A stretch of DNA of 64,000 nucleotides. Source: Biomphalaria glabrata. Taxonomy: Eukaryota; Mollusca; Gastropoda; Planorbidae. Below are positions 34,809-46,300 of this stretch, in pieces (positions within the stretch are counted from its first letter, which is position 1; the number at the start of each line of letters is the position of its first letter). The notes beneath the pieces are model-generated. The model was not told where the DNA came from, ran no database searches, and saw only the letters and a list, made by a program, of their open reading frames with translations. Both the position numbers and the translations under genes were made by a program. Location of the stretch: contig NC_074715.1 of assembly GCF_947242115.1 (NCBI RefSeq), forward strand, positions 31,757,086 through 31,821,085. Direction: 5' to 3'.

Positions 34809-36603
34809 CAGGCATGTCAAACTCGTTAAGGTGTATGGGCCGCATAAAAAACTTACTATGGCCTGAGGGGCCGCAGCCAAAAATCAGTTGCAAAACAGCT
34901 TCCTAGTTTTATGTAAATTAGAAACAATACAATAGAATACAATAATTAATGGCATACCTGTCCCTTATTATAGTTAGCTTAATTTGTAGTACAATTTCAT
35001 AATTAAAAATTACTAAGATTGCGCATTTTGTTCATTGTCCTGATGCTTGACATCTTTCTGGGATACAAGTTTATTAATATCGGGTGGAAATTTGTTTGCC
35101 ACTGACACTAACATCACTGACGACAAATTTTGATCAGATAATCTCGAACGGTGAGCTGATTTGTAGCTTTCATTATAGAAAAGAACTGCTCACAGAGATC
35201 AGTGCTTGCAAAAATAGCTAGAATTCTGGTTGCAAATTTCCGCAATTCAACGTACCGTTTAGGTAAATAACTAAATTTTGGCACAGCCATTTCAATATAC
35301 TTCGATTTCAACTAAGAATCTGACTGCTATTCTATCAGCTCTAGTTGCACATTACCAGCAGCATTTTCAGAAGCAAATGAAAATGGAGATAAAAACAACG
35401 AAAATTCATGCTCGTATCAAACGTAGTCATGAAAAAGGTCAGTGGAAGCATCTACTAACGATTCCAGGTGTAAGACATAGTTACCAAATGTTGTAGCCGT
35501 ATTTAATCTTTTTAGTTCCTGACACGTTGAGAAGTGAACAAGATTTTCTCTTCATATTTGATTTATCCACAGCCGTAATTTTGCTTGACAGCACTTCACG
35601 TCATCCCACGCAATTGTGACACTTTTGTCTTTACTTTGAAGTTTTAAATTCAAGTCTTGCAGGTGACCAGTGAGATCAATTGCAAATGTCGAATCCTGAA
35701 CCCATTCGTCAGTATGGTTCACCTTTCATGTTCAGAAACAATACAATTTCTTCACGCAGTTCAACAAATCTCTTCAATTCTTTATGACGGGAGAGCCAGC
35801 AAATTTCGCGTCCAATGTCATTCAAAAACATTGAAAATTGGCGATGATAAGAATAAAATTGATAGTGATTGAAACCAGTTTTATGACATGTTGGAATTGT
35901 AATTGCTTTGTGCTTTATGTTTCTTGGTGAATGTTACAATAAGCATTAGTCTCTCTTATTTTTGCAAGTAGCTTTGCATCAAAACCATTTCATAACGGTT
36001 AGTGCGCCATCCGTTGTTAGACGAGCTAGCTTTACCAAAGGTAAATTGTACTGCAATATCACATGTTATTTCTGAAAAACATCCTCGCTTGTTTTGGCGT
36101 TATGCATAGAACATAGCTCATGTAGCTCCTTATGTATCTCAAAACTCCTCTCACAGGGCCCTTATGAATATAGCCAACTGTGCTACACCCGTTACATCAG
36201 TTGACTCATCGAGAGCCAATGAAAATAATTCAAAATCTTTTTTTTCCTTTAATTGTTCACGCGAGCTGATTGACATGTGTTCCACAGTGTTCCTAGTTAA
36301 CGCTATTACTTTAAATACTTTCACCTTTTCTGGACAAATTACTTCGGCAGCTTTAACGATACACTCCTTCATAAAATCATAAAATCTCTTTCTCTAAATG
36401 ATTTGCTATGGCTTGCTATTAAGTTTGAAAAATGTATCTGGCTTTCACTGCAGACTCAATCTCGTTGTTCAGTTTAAAAAATACTATTTTTTCAATTCAA
36501 GTAGCTTGTCATCTCTTATTTTCCAGCGTAATAGTTAAACGTTATTTTGATAATTTTTTAGGTGGCCGCATGCGGCCCCCGAACGCCGTGTTTGACATGC
36601 CTG
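34809..36603 (-). mobile_element. hAT transposon with GTF2IRD2/Charlie-like transposase remnant, 1.8 kb
   Basis: Perfect duplications CCATAGAC (34801-34808 and 36604-36611). Ends CAGGCATGTCAAAC on both sides, with GGGCCGC-type words inside. The minus strand encodes transposase pieces: KECIVKAAEVICPEKVKVFK, KKDFELFSLALDESTDVTG and GVAQLAIFIRAL near 36151-36372, and the C-terminal dimerisation block FASTDLCEQFFSIMK near 35150-35200. The copy has several breaks in its frame, so it is not active. Confidence 0.9.
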
Positions 36604-36627
36604 CCATAGACTATATATATATATATA

Positions 36628-37795
36628 CAGGACTGCCAACACTAAGAGTAACTAAGCATAAGTTTCGTTCAACGCCAAAATGTGAGTCGAGGTACTTCCG
36701 ATCTAAACTTATTTTACAACATTCACGATATTTGAATGATGATGCCAGAGCTTCGATAATATATTTTTTTCTCTTTTCATCACAATTGACAAATATAATA
36801 CTCTTTACATTGTATACTAATTAGTATGAGTTGAATAAGCGATAAACGGAAGAGTCAACACATTTTCGAGAGTGTCATTTTTTACCTATATACTTTACCA
36901 ACTTTTATTTACATCTATACCTATTTTTTTAAATTTATTTAGAGTTTTGTTTCCAGATAGTATGCATTATAGGCCTATATATATTAATGGAGAATTAACC
37001 ATTAAAAATGAAAAGCAATTATATATTTATGACTAAATGAAAAATATGCCTAAAAATTTTGGCTCTGCGAATTATTATTTTTTTAACTAAATAAAATCCC
37101 AAATAACATCCAATTCTTCTAAACATAAATTAGCCAATGTTGTGGCTATGCGAGAATACAGAGAATTATTATGGAGTGTATGATTGTGTGTATTGGATAA
37201 TTTTCAAAGGATTGGTGGCATGAGCAATGCGTATAAAGGGACTTAGAAAACTGTAGATTTAAAAATGAAGTGAATAGAAGTGATTTGAAAATTGAAAACT
37301 CTATCTTCTCATAATTATCTTTTATAATACAAAAGTTACTTTAAAAAAGAAGACGATTACGTCCTAATAAGAATTATTTATTACCCTTTAAGCTTATTTA
37401 TTTTAATTTATCAGGAGAACAAAAGCATGTAGATATTTGTTAATTTAAATATGGTTTATGTTGCTTATAAAAGGATATTGAAATTAAGGCCTACTTCATA
37501 ATATTAATAATGTTAGAACATAAAGCTATAATAAGTAGTATTACAATTTCATCATCATCATCATATGTTGTAAAATCTGGCTTATTTTGTGAACACAATT
37601 ATGATTAGATCTCTAAGGTAAACAAACAACTAATTTTCCATTCATCATTTGGTGTAAAATTGATGGTTTCTTTATATAGTAAATAATTCACCGGAAGTCA
37701 TTCTACTAACACTACCCTGCAACCAAGGAATCCTCGGTGTACGGGACTTATTGAATTGAAAAATATAGGCGTGGTGCGCACAGTTGGCAGTCCTG
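36628..37795. mobile_element. Non-autonomous hAT element, 1.17 kb
   Basis: Inverted ends CAGGACTGCCAAC flanked by TATATATA on both sides (36620-36627 and 37796-37803). The flanks lie in a TA run so the duplication is not decisive, but position, ends and symmetry agree. The interior is AT-rich and non-coding. Confidence 0.7.
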
Positions 37796-37899
37796 TATAT
37801 ATATTATATATATATATCTATAGTCTATGGTCTAACCCAGGGGTGGGCAACATTTTTGTATCGAGGGCCGCATTAAAAAAAAAGTTTGGTAATGGTGGG

Positions 37900-37913
<14 letters not shown>

Positions 37914-37969
<56 letters not shown>
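37914..37969. repeat. (TA)n microsatellite, about 56 bp
   Basis: Uninterrupted TA dinucleotides just inside the left end of the hAT element at 37838. Open frames that read IYIYIY across it are artefacts. Confidence 0.95.
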
Positions 37970-37971
<2 letters not shown>

Positions 37972-38257
37972 TAGAAAGATAAGCTTGCTGTGTAGAATGT
38001 CTTTTATTTTAATTCATATAAACACTGTATTACAATTTTTTAAATTGCTGTTGTCTTTTTATATCACAATATCCCCACAAATAAACAGTTGTACTTAATG
38101 TGCAGTATTTTACTTCTTACACTCGTGCATAATGTTTCTTAACTGTGAAACTATCTTACTAGTTGTTACCCCTGTGTGTGACTGTTGTCAAATTAAAGTC
38201 AGTCAACATTGACCAGTGATTATACTTGTTTAGTTTCCACAAAAAAATGCTTGCTCA

Positions 38258-38515
38258 CTGAATGAGACAATTTATGTTCCGGAAGTTAAATGTCGGGACG
38301 AGCGAAGCCTTCCCTTGTGGTGGAGCATCACCAGAGAATGCTGACCATGTCCTTCAATGGTGCATACTAAATCAAGGGACCCGAACAAGACTCTCCAAAG
38401 ACTATTCGGAGAACTGCCTGATCTGGAAGAGACTACACGGTTCATCTCAAATATAGGATTACTGATCTGAACCCTCCAACATGTAAAATGAGAACGAAGA
38501 AGAAGAACAGATGTA
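38258..38515 (+). mobile_element. LINE C-terminal zinc-finger fragment
   Basis: Plus-strand reading FRKLNVGTSEAFPCGGASPE then NADHVLQWCILNQGTRTRL resembles the Cys-Gly...HxLxxC tail found at the end of many LINE ORF2 proteins, followed by a GAAGAAGAAGAA-type tail. It is short and truncated, and lies within a hAT element. Confidence 0.6.
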
Positions 38516-39581
38516 TGTGTATTGTGTACCCAAATAGTGTGAACAGCAGCAAAGGTTTTTTTAAGTGTGGAACTACAGCTTCTGGCACCCAGTGGTAGTG
38601 ATGACTGGAGCTTCTCTTTGCTTTGAGTTATGTCATCTAGAGCTAAATAGGCTTCTCTTAATATGTGTTGTACTTTTAATCATTTCACTAAAGATAGTTT
38701 CACCTTTCAGCAAAGGAAAATGACAAAAAACTTTTTTTTTTTGCTTGCCTGTAGAAATGGGAAAGCCATGTTTGAAAAGATTTAACATGCATTTGCACTT
38801 CATATGTAAACAATCAATTGCAACAGTAATTATAAAAAACATTATATTTTGTCATCCACTCTTCATCAGAAATATTGGTAACTAAGCCACAGTCATATGT
38901 CCTTCAAGTAACATAACAATTTCATCCTTGAGATTTTATATTCTTCTCCTTTGCCTTGCCCATGCTAAGGTAGTGGATACATTGAATTATTTATTCATAA
39001 ATCAGAACTACCCGTGGTTAACTCCCTAGGCTGTAGAAAATATCATTTTTATTATAGTGTATTAAAATTTAAAATTTACATTATATGCAGGTTTGTTCAA
39101 ACTTTCCTGTTTCAAGTTTATGGTTCTCAGTAAAAAAAAAATCGAGCTCCATCAGTTGTTACACTTCCCATCTTGTTCCAAGCCTACCCAACACTCAGAC
39201 ATTGTGTCTTGAGTTGAGTGTATTGATGTATAGCCAATAAGCATAATCTTCGTTTACTTAAAACTTTTTATAACGAGACAGTTTCAATAATTTGTATAGA
39301 TATTTTTTTTTAAAAATATTTGCATTTTTATATCTATATACTGTGGGCACACCTGATTTCTGTAGGTGTCGGAGGGCCGCATAAAACACCTCGGCGGGCC
39401 GCATGTGGCCCGCGGGCCGTAATTTGCCCACCCCTTGTCTAACCATTACGGAGCAAAAAATTGATAACTAAAAGTAGCTGCAAATTGTTCTCTTTTCTTT
39501 TTATTGTACTTGTAAGTTGGCATGTTGTTGACAATCTAGATTCTATATATATAGACGAGATCTAGGACTATAGATCTAATG

Positions 39582-41006
39582 CAGCGGCTCTCAATCGTTT
39601 TAGTTCTTTTTTACAATTCCCAAATATGCGGCGACCCCCAACAGTAAAATTATTTTCATTCATAAGCATAAGTAATTGTATGCCTAACCCTAACCCCAAC
39701 TTAAACATTAAAATATGTTTACGATGTATGAGCTTGTTTTCACTAGGCCAGGAAATTAGTCTCGGGGAAGTCTTTGCAAGACTATATAACGGCGAATGTC
39801 AACTTCTGCAAGTCCATTTCTGTTTTTATACTTGATAACTAACAAGCTGGAAAATGTCTATCGCAAAAATATATTATCGGAAGTGAAAGAAAGGGCACAA
39901 CTCAGACAAATTGGGATGTGACTGCAAACACTTGATCTAGAATTATGTAACTAATATTGAAAGAACTTATTTTTCGTTGCATTTATATTGATAAGTTCAA
40001 TAAAATTTTCTTTTTTTTTTTTTTTCTACTGAATAACTTGAACTTCGATTGTGGGGAATTCTGGCGAGCGTAAACAGGTAGATTTGGAAAGTATTATGAA
40101 TTTCTTCCGCAAATATGCGCTAATGTTCCTTCACTGAAATCATTTTGTTATCTGTACTGTTTGCTAGTTTAAATGTAATGTTCCTCATAGTCAAGATTGG
40201 GAACATGGAAGTAGAATTTCCATCAAACTTTGTTTGCCAATCTAAAGTTTCATTTTGAAGGATCATATTTTTTTCAGACAAATCAAAGAATGCTGCATTT
40301 GATTATTGTAGTGACGTTTTTTCATTTCTTCTTTTAATTCGTGTAGCAGTGTCGACGAGTTCCAATGATTTTTTGATGACTCGATCACATTGAAATCCAG
40401 ACCAACCTATTGGAAGGAACCATGTGCATCTTGCAGACACCAATAATATTTTTCAAAGAGATTTTTTTGTCCTAAAATGACCACCTTTCTCCTATAAATC
40501 ATCACCATTTATACACAAAACCTTACCTTTCTATACTTGTCAAAAAGAAAAAAAAATCGGACTATTTAGTATCGAAAAGCTCTACAGTTATTCCCCCTTC
40601 GGTTTATATATAGTCTAGAGCTTCATATGATGCAGTTTTGTTTTAAATTCTTGCTTAATCTTCGCTTTGCATTACTTTACATTAATTTAAACTGCTAAAT
40701 CATTTAAATAATTTTGCTGCGACAGTGAAAATGTTTTAAATTACTTTAAATTACTCTGATTCATTGCAGTTGCCTGATTTCAAATGTCACTAACAAAATT
40801 GTAATTTTTAATGACAAAAATATGTAGCCTACATTCTCAAGTGTTACACGTCTGCATATTCTTAAAATATAAGAGAAACCTGATATAGCGTTTCTAGTCA
40901 CGTAAACTAAGACCCAGAATAGTAAACAAAAAAAAAACAAAAAATTTAGATGGCCTTAAGCGACCCCGCTGGCAAGGGGCTCACTGCCCAATGGTTGAGA
41001 ACTCTG
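39582..41006 (-). mobile_element. hAT element (family 3, GGTTCTCAA ends) with decayed transposase
   Basis: Left end CAGCGGCTCTCAATCG and right end GGTTGAGAACTCTG with GCGACCCC words just inside. Flanks ATCTAATG and ATGTATTG match at only 6 of 8. Minus-strand debris near 40100-40300 (ITFKLANSTDNKMISVKEH, IFAEEIHNTFQIYL) resembles the ZBED5-type transposase C-terminal part. Related copies are at 53388-53586 and 60309-60720. Confidence 0.65.
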
Positions 41007-41294
41007 ATGTATTGTATCTCAGCGATTGACCTGATCTGATAAAAGAACCTATGCCTATGTTGTGGATTCATTGGTCGATATAAATCTAGGCCTAGTTATA
41101 AATCTAGAATCTTTCTAGATCTATCTAGATCAAATTATTTGCATAGTTTACATAGATCCAGACATAGGTTACATTATTATTATATCATTATTATTATAGA
41201 TTAATATAGATCTATCCTATATAATATATTATTAGACTATTAGTTATTGTATAATAATGTATAATTGCTAGTATTAAAATTCAAGTATATATAT

Positions 41295-42552
41295 AGTAGT
41301 TTATTTATTTCGGACATTACATGAATTCGGACATTCGCTGTTTTTTGTGGTCATTAAATAATTATTTTAATATGTATTATAAAACTAGCGCGCTGTATAA
41401 TGTGCTTGTCCATTTTCCAATGATTCTGACCCAATTTCCTTCCATTTAGCTGTATTTTTATGTAAGAAAAACGAATTTCAAATTTGTTAGTCAGGTTGTT
41501 GTTTTTTCCTATATTACCCGGATGACTTTACCTCTTCCTCGAGTTAAGATTATATTTTTTGATTGGCTAAGTCTATGCTAATGAGCCCGGCAATATTTAT
41601 TCTGTTTTTGGAGCTATTTGTTTGATTCATAAGCCAAGTTTTCTAATTCCATACCAAAAAAAAACTAATACGGTGTCCGAATTAAATTACGATTTTCTTA
41701 CCAAAATTTATTTCGGACAGCCAGTTTTGGACATCAATAAAAATGATCTTATATTATATTTGTTCGTTTGTTGTTGTTTTTTTAATAGAGAATAAATGGG
41801 CAAATGTTTGGAGTGAGCTTGGTACATTGAATGAAGTTAAATGCTTAGATCTAGACCTACTAGATAGATCTAGATTTATATAGAGAGAATATAGAGGATT
41901 CAGTTAGGCAAGAATGGCTATCGTAACCTGTAGGGGCCTACTATACTACAAAAGATCATCTGTATTAGAAATTTATTAAATTAATAAACAAAAAAACACA
42001 AACATTCAACACACATCTAATCATGCAAACCCCAAACATTCAACACACATAAAATAAACAAACATAAAATAAGTCTAAAAGTCGGTGCAGAAATCACTAT
42101 TCCAGTGACCTAATTTTGGTAGAATATGTGTGTTCATATTTTTATTTTTTGTGTTCGTATTAATGCATAGTTTGAAAACATCGTTATGATTTCATGTGAG
42201 GGGCTATGCCTGGGGATCTTAAAATTTAGTTAATGTTAATATAGAATTAAAATCTGAGTTTATTGATGCCTAAATATAGAGACTGTCCGAAATAAATTAT
42301 GGTGTCCGGAATCAAATAATGTGGGTCAAATGTGTCCCAATTAAATGAAAACACACGGCCTCTTTGACCTTAAATATAATAACAAATATAGGTTTGGGGA
42401 ACAAATATAAGTAGTCATCCTTATTCTCCTTTAACTAAAGAAGACTTTGATACGTCATTTTCTTTTCTATGTCAAACCATTGTAAAATAATGCGCTGTCA
42501 AAGTCAAACTTTCACATTTGGGCCTATAGGTGTCCGAATAGCATAAACTACT
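41295..42552. mobile_element. Candidate TIR element with TGTCCGAAAT subterminal repeats, 1.26 kb
   Basis: The ends AGTAGTTTAT...TTCGGACA (left) and the complement of AGTAGTTTATGCTATTCGGACA (right) face each other. The word TGTCCGAA or its complement recurs inside both ends (near 41326, 41671, 41705, 42286, 42300). No clear target duplication and no transposase are seen, so the boundaries and superfamily are open. Confidence 0.45.
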
Positions 42553-43392
42553 CTAGAGTCCATATGGATTTTATTAAGTTCTAAATTATAAAGATCTAGA
42601 TTCTAGATCAGATCTTATTGAAGTTAATTCAGTTTTTATCTTAGTTAGACTTAAACTGTGAGTTAAAGTTAGTATTCTAGATACCCGGTTACCGGTACAG
42701 ATTTTTGCCAGACACCCACCTGCAAGAATAGAAATAAAGTAATATAGTATAAGTATAGAGTCTAATAATAATTAATAATTAGATCAACTATCTAGACTAG
42801 AATCTTCAAGTTCAATCCGCATATCTAAATGATTAAATGTAGATAGTGTCTTTAAAAAATGATAATTTCCGCTTTTAGGCAATTTAGGTGTCGGATGACA
42901 GATTATAATCATTATATATAGATCTAGGCCTTCTAGATAGATCTAATTAGAATCTGAGAATCTAAATCTCTAGATGTAGATAATAAATATAGTCTATGTC
43001 TATATATAATAATATAGTATATTCGAAAATTGTATACTCACTTTAAATTTTAAATTGACTTAAATAAATTTTACTTATATTATATGTAAAAGAGTAGAAT
43101 ATTATAATCTTACAGACATACAATTCATTTCATATATGAAAATGCATATTATATGTTATGTAGGTATTTTTTTTACTATTATTGGAGGGGTATAATAATA
43201 TTAATATTGTATTGAGAATAAGTAGACTATAAGACACAACTCTTGTGTACTTTTTTTTTCATAGAATAATTTCAAATTTTTAAAATGGTTAATATTTTGT
43301 GTAAAAGGTATTATATTGATATAATAATTATATAATGATGATCTATAATTTGGTTTCAAAAAGTAATTGAACATTACATTTACCCACAGTTG
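42553..43392. other. AT-rich upstream region of the carboxylesterase
   Basis: Mostly TATA/TCTAGA-rich low-complexity sequence. A TTTACCCACAG just before the start codon is a good splice acceptor, so part of this stretch may be a 5' UTR intron. No promoter element can be assigned with confidence. Confidence 0.4.
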
Positions 43393-46300
43393 ATGGCTCT
43401 TCTACTCCCATCCAGCCTCTTGGCAGTAGTAGCATTAGTTCATGCCAGTCATATAGTAAGATCTCATTCCGGCACATTTCATGGTCTAACTAAGGAGGCA
43501 GCTAATGGATTAACATATAAAGCTTTTCTTGGAATTCCATACGCGCAGCCTCCAGTAGGAGAACTGAGATTCAGACCACCTGTACCTCTGGTTCTTGAAG
43601 GTAAAGGTAGAGTATTGTAATAGTTGTTTTTTTTTTTATAACATTTTTTTTCTTTTTTTAAAATGATGTCTATGGATTAGAAAGATATTTAGAGATCCAA
43701 GTTCAACTGATAATTATTTTAGATATAAATAACTTATATTCAAAACTTATATTCAAATTTACCAACAACTTTTAAGAACTAAAATACACAAAAATAAGGT
43801 TTTTGAGTATTATGTCATAATTACAGAAGTTCCATTAAAGAAAAGATGATTATTTCATCCTATGCTCATCCATGTCTTATAATTAAAACCTAGTCATGCA
43901 TGTTAATTGGAAACTTTACTTTAAAGAAGTCATTTTTTTGGGGCTGATTCAGACAACCTGCTCCATTCTCTCATTGCTCTAGGGAAGTAATTGGTTAACA
44001 TGTATGTGCATGTTACCTACATTACATCACATTGTCACGGAACAGAAACATGCAAGACCATTTCAAATAACAAAGTATTATTCTTTCATTTGTTGAATGT
44101 TTGCTTCACAAGGTCATGACGGCATGTTAATGACTGAAATTCTGCACCATAAAAGGAATGTTTGAGAAATTCCACATGCAGGAAAGGAGATTGGTTGGTT
44201 CCAAAAGGCAGGAGGAAGGAATGCATCAATAGTTTGGGGGACTTGAACGACGATATTAAATGTGTTTAACTAAATCGTATTATACATTTATAAATTGTGT
44301 ATATTATTAAAGTGATAACTAGTTCAAGATTAAAAGCTTTGTATTTTTTATTCAAGGATCTCAGATTTAAATTTATAGTTTAGATTTGTATCTTTGAAAT
44401 CACTTTATTGTTTGAGTATTCAGTGATTTGTTTAAATTAGAGAACAATACAAAATTAGAATATCAGAAATGCATTGTCTGATCAACACAATCTCATACTA
44501 ACATCAACCAAGACATCAAGACAATCAGCCTCAAAAGTATCTTGTCATCTGGCACTCCAGACCTATCATATCACCCATTAACAATTGAAAGTTAAACTTT
44601 AACCTGCCCATGAATCTCTATTTTTGGAAGCATTTCCTTTCTTGCATACTCAGTCATTTATATCATTTATTGTATTGATGATTTGATTTGTTACCTAATT
44701 TAAGTATAATATTAAACAATAAACTTAACACAAATCTTGTTTCAGAAGGTGACTATTATGCTACTGAATTTAAACCATTTTGCATTCAAATTAATCCTGT
44801 CAAGACCACTCATGATTTTGGACTAGGTGAAGAAGATTGTTTGTATTTAAATGTTTATTCTCCAAACTCTGCTGGTGAACAGGGAAGCTTGAAAAAGGTG
44901 GGATATTGTCAATTTATATTTATTAACGTTTTGTTTTTTCAACACAATTTTAATGAGTGCTGCTATAAGCCTATATCTCTTAATTTTTTTTTATAGTAGT
45001 GACTTACAATATTCCATTTGCAAGGATATAGAAATTTTGATTAAGCCTAAGTTCAGATTTATTTGAAAAATAAGCTTTGAATTTGTTAACTCTATCAATG
45101 TGGTGTAACTCCCAGGGAGTAACTTTGCTAGCACTGGCGAGTCTGTTGTTACTCTCAGCTAGTAACTTGGTATATATATATAATATTTATTTCACTATCA
45201 TGTAAGAGTGATTATTCTTATCTTGGTAGTAAATTGGATGCAGGAACAGCATGTTTAAAAAAAAAAAAAGACAACATTGTGTTAGTGTTTCCTCTTTTTT
45301 TAGTGTATTTAGTGTATTAATGTAAATTACACAATTTTTACTTGTATCTGTAAATCTTTTTGGAAAATCAGAGTGATAAAATGTGTGTTAATTTTGGTTT
45401 AAATGTAAAATTTAAAGATTACAGATCTTTCAGTATATCAATTTTTTAATGAATTTTTTAATATATCTCTTTTTTCTATACTCAGTTTGGACTTAATAAA
45501 CAGTTTTCTTTAATAAAATTAATTTTCCTTTAAAATAAAATAAAAAATAAAATTTGTTAGATTTTATAATAAAATAAAATGTTATCTTAGTTTTATTAAT
45601 TTCCCCCAACCCTTGCAGATTTTTTAAATCCCGGTATCAAAACAGTATGCACTGAAAGAGTTAAAAATCAATTGAATTCTGTGTGTCTTATTTTATCCCT
45701 AATCTTCAAACACTAGGTATTTGTGTTTGTCCATGGTGGAGGAAACATGAATGGCATGTCTGATCTGTACCTCCCTGGCAGACTGGTCACTGAGAAAGAT
45801 GTCATTGTAGTGACCATTAACTACAGGCTGGGATACCTTGGATTTCTGAGCAGCTTGAGCCCTGAATGTGAGGGCAACTTTGGGCTGCTGGATCAACTCC
45901 TGGCAATCTCTTGGGTGAAAGAAAATATTGTCAATTTTGGTGGCGACTCTTATGACATTACAGTAAGTAATACATGTGATAATAAATTAACTAATGCTTA
46001 GGACAACACAATAAATAATGTCTCTCTCTATATTTATTCATATCTATTTACAATTTTTTTTATTCATTGTCAGATAGGTGGTGAGTCTGCTGGTGGTATT
46101 GATGTGTCATTTCTAAACTTGGTGCCCCATTCAAGGGACTTGTTCACCAGATCAATATCTTTTAGTGGGATGAGTGGGGTTGCACAACCTCTAGTTGTCA
46201 GAGATCCCAAAGCAACTTTTGTACAAATTGCCAAGCAATTTGAGTGTTTGAATGCAGCAGTCTCTGACCCAAAAAGTCAACAAGAGATGGAAGAAATAGT

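Larger units (their letters stand above)
34802..37829. mobile_element. CATAGAC-family element split by two later insertions
   Basis: The left end CATAGAC sits at 34802-34808 and again, as target duplication, at 36605-36611; TATA-rich core follows; the right end TATAGTCTATG ends at 37829. Ignoring the two inserted elements, the outer flanks are GTCTTACC (34794-34801) and GTCTAACC (37830-37837), matching at 7 of 8 bases. It is therefore the oldest element of this stack. Confidence 0.6.
37838..39436. mobile_element. hAT element (family 2), 1.6 kb
   Basis: Perfect duplications GTCTAACC (37830-37837 and 39437-39444). Ends CAGGGGTGGGCAA and TTGCCCACCCCTT, with GAGGGCCGCATT and GCGGGCCGTAATTTG just inside, as in the copy at 29007-31093. 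Minus-strand remnants near 38690-38840 (HMKCKCMLNLFKHGF, CHFPLLKGETIFSEM) match the same transposase region. A LINE fragment lies at 38258-38515. Confidence 0.85.

Noticed and set aside
37756-38098. Plus-strand frames reading IYIYIYIY
   Set aside because: They are translations of a TA microsatellite at the edge of a hAT element.
45699-45896. Minus-strand frame opposite carboxylesterase exon 3
   Set aside because: It is the antisense shadow of a confirmed coding exon; the other antisense frames over 54-56.7 kb and 63-63.8 kb are likewise shadows of the hydantoinase genes.
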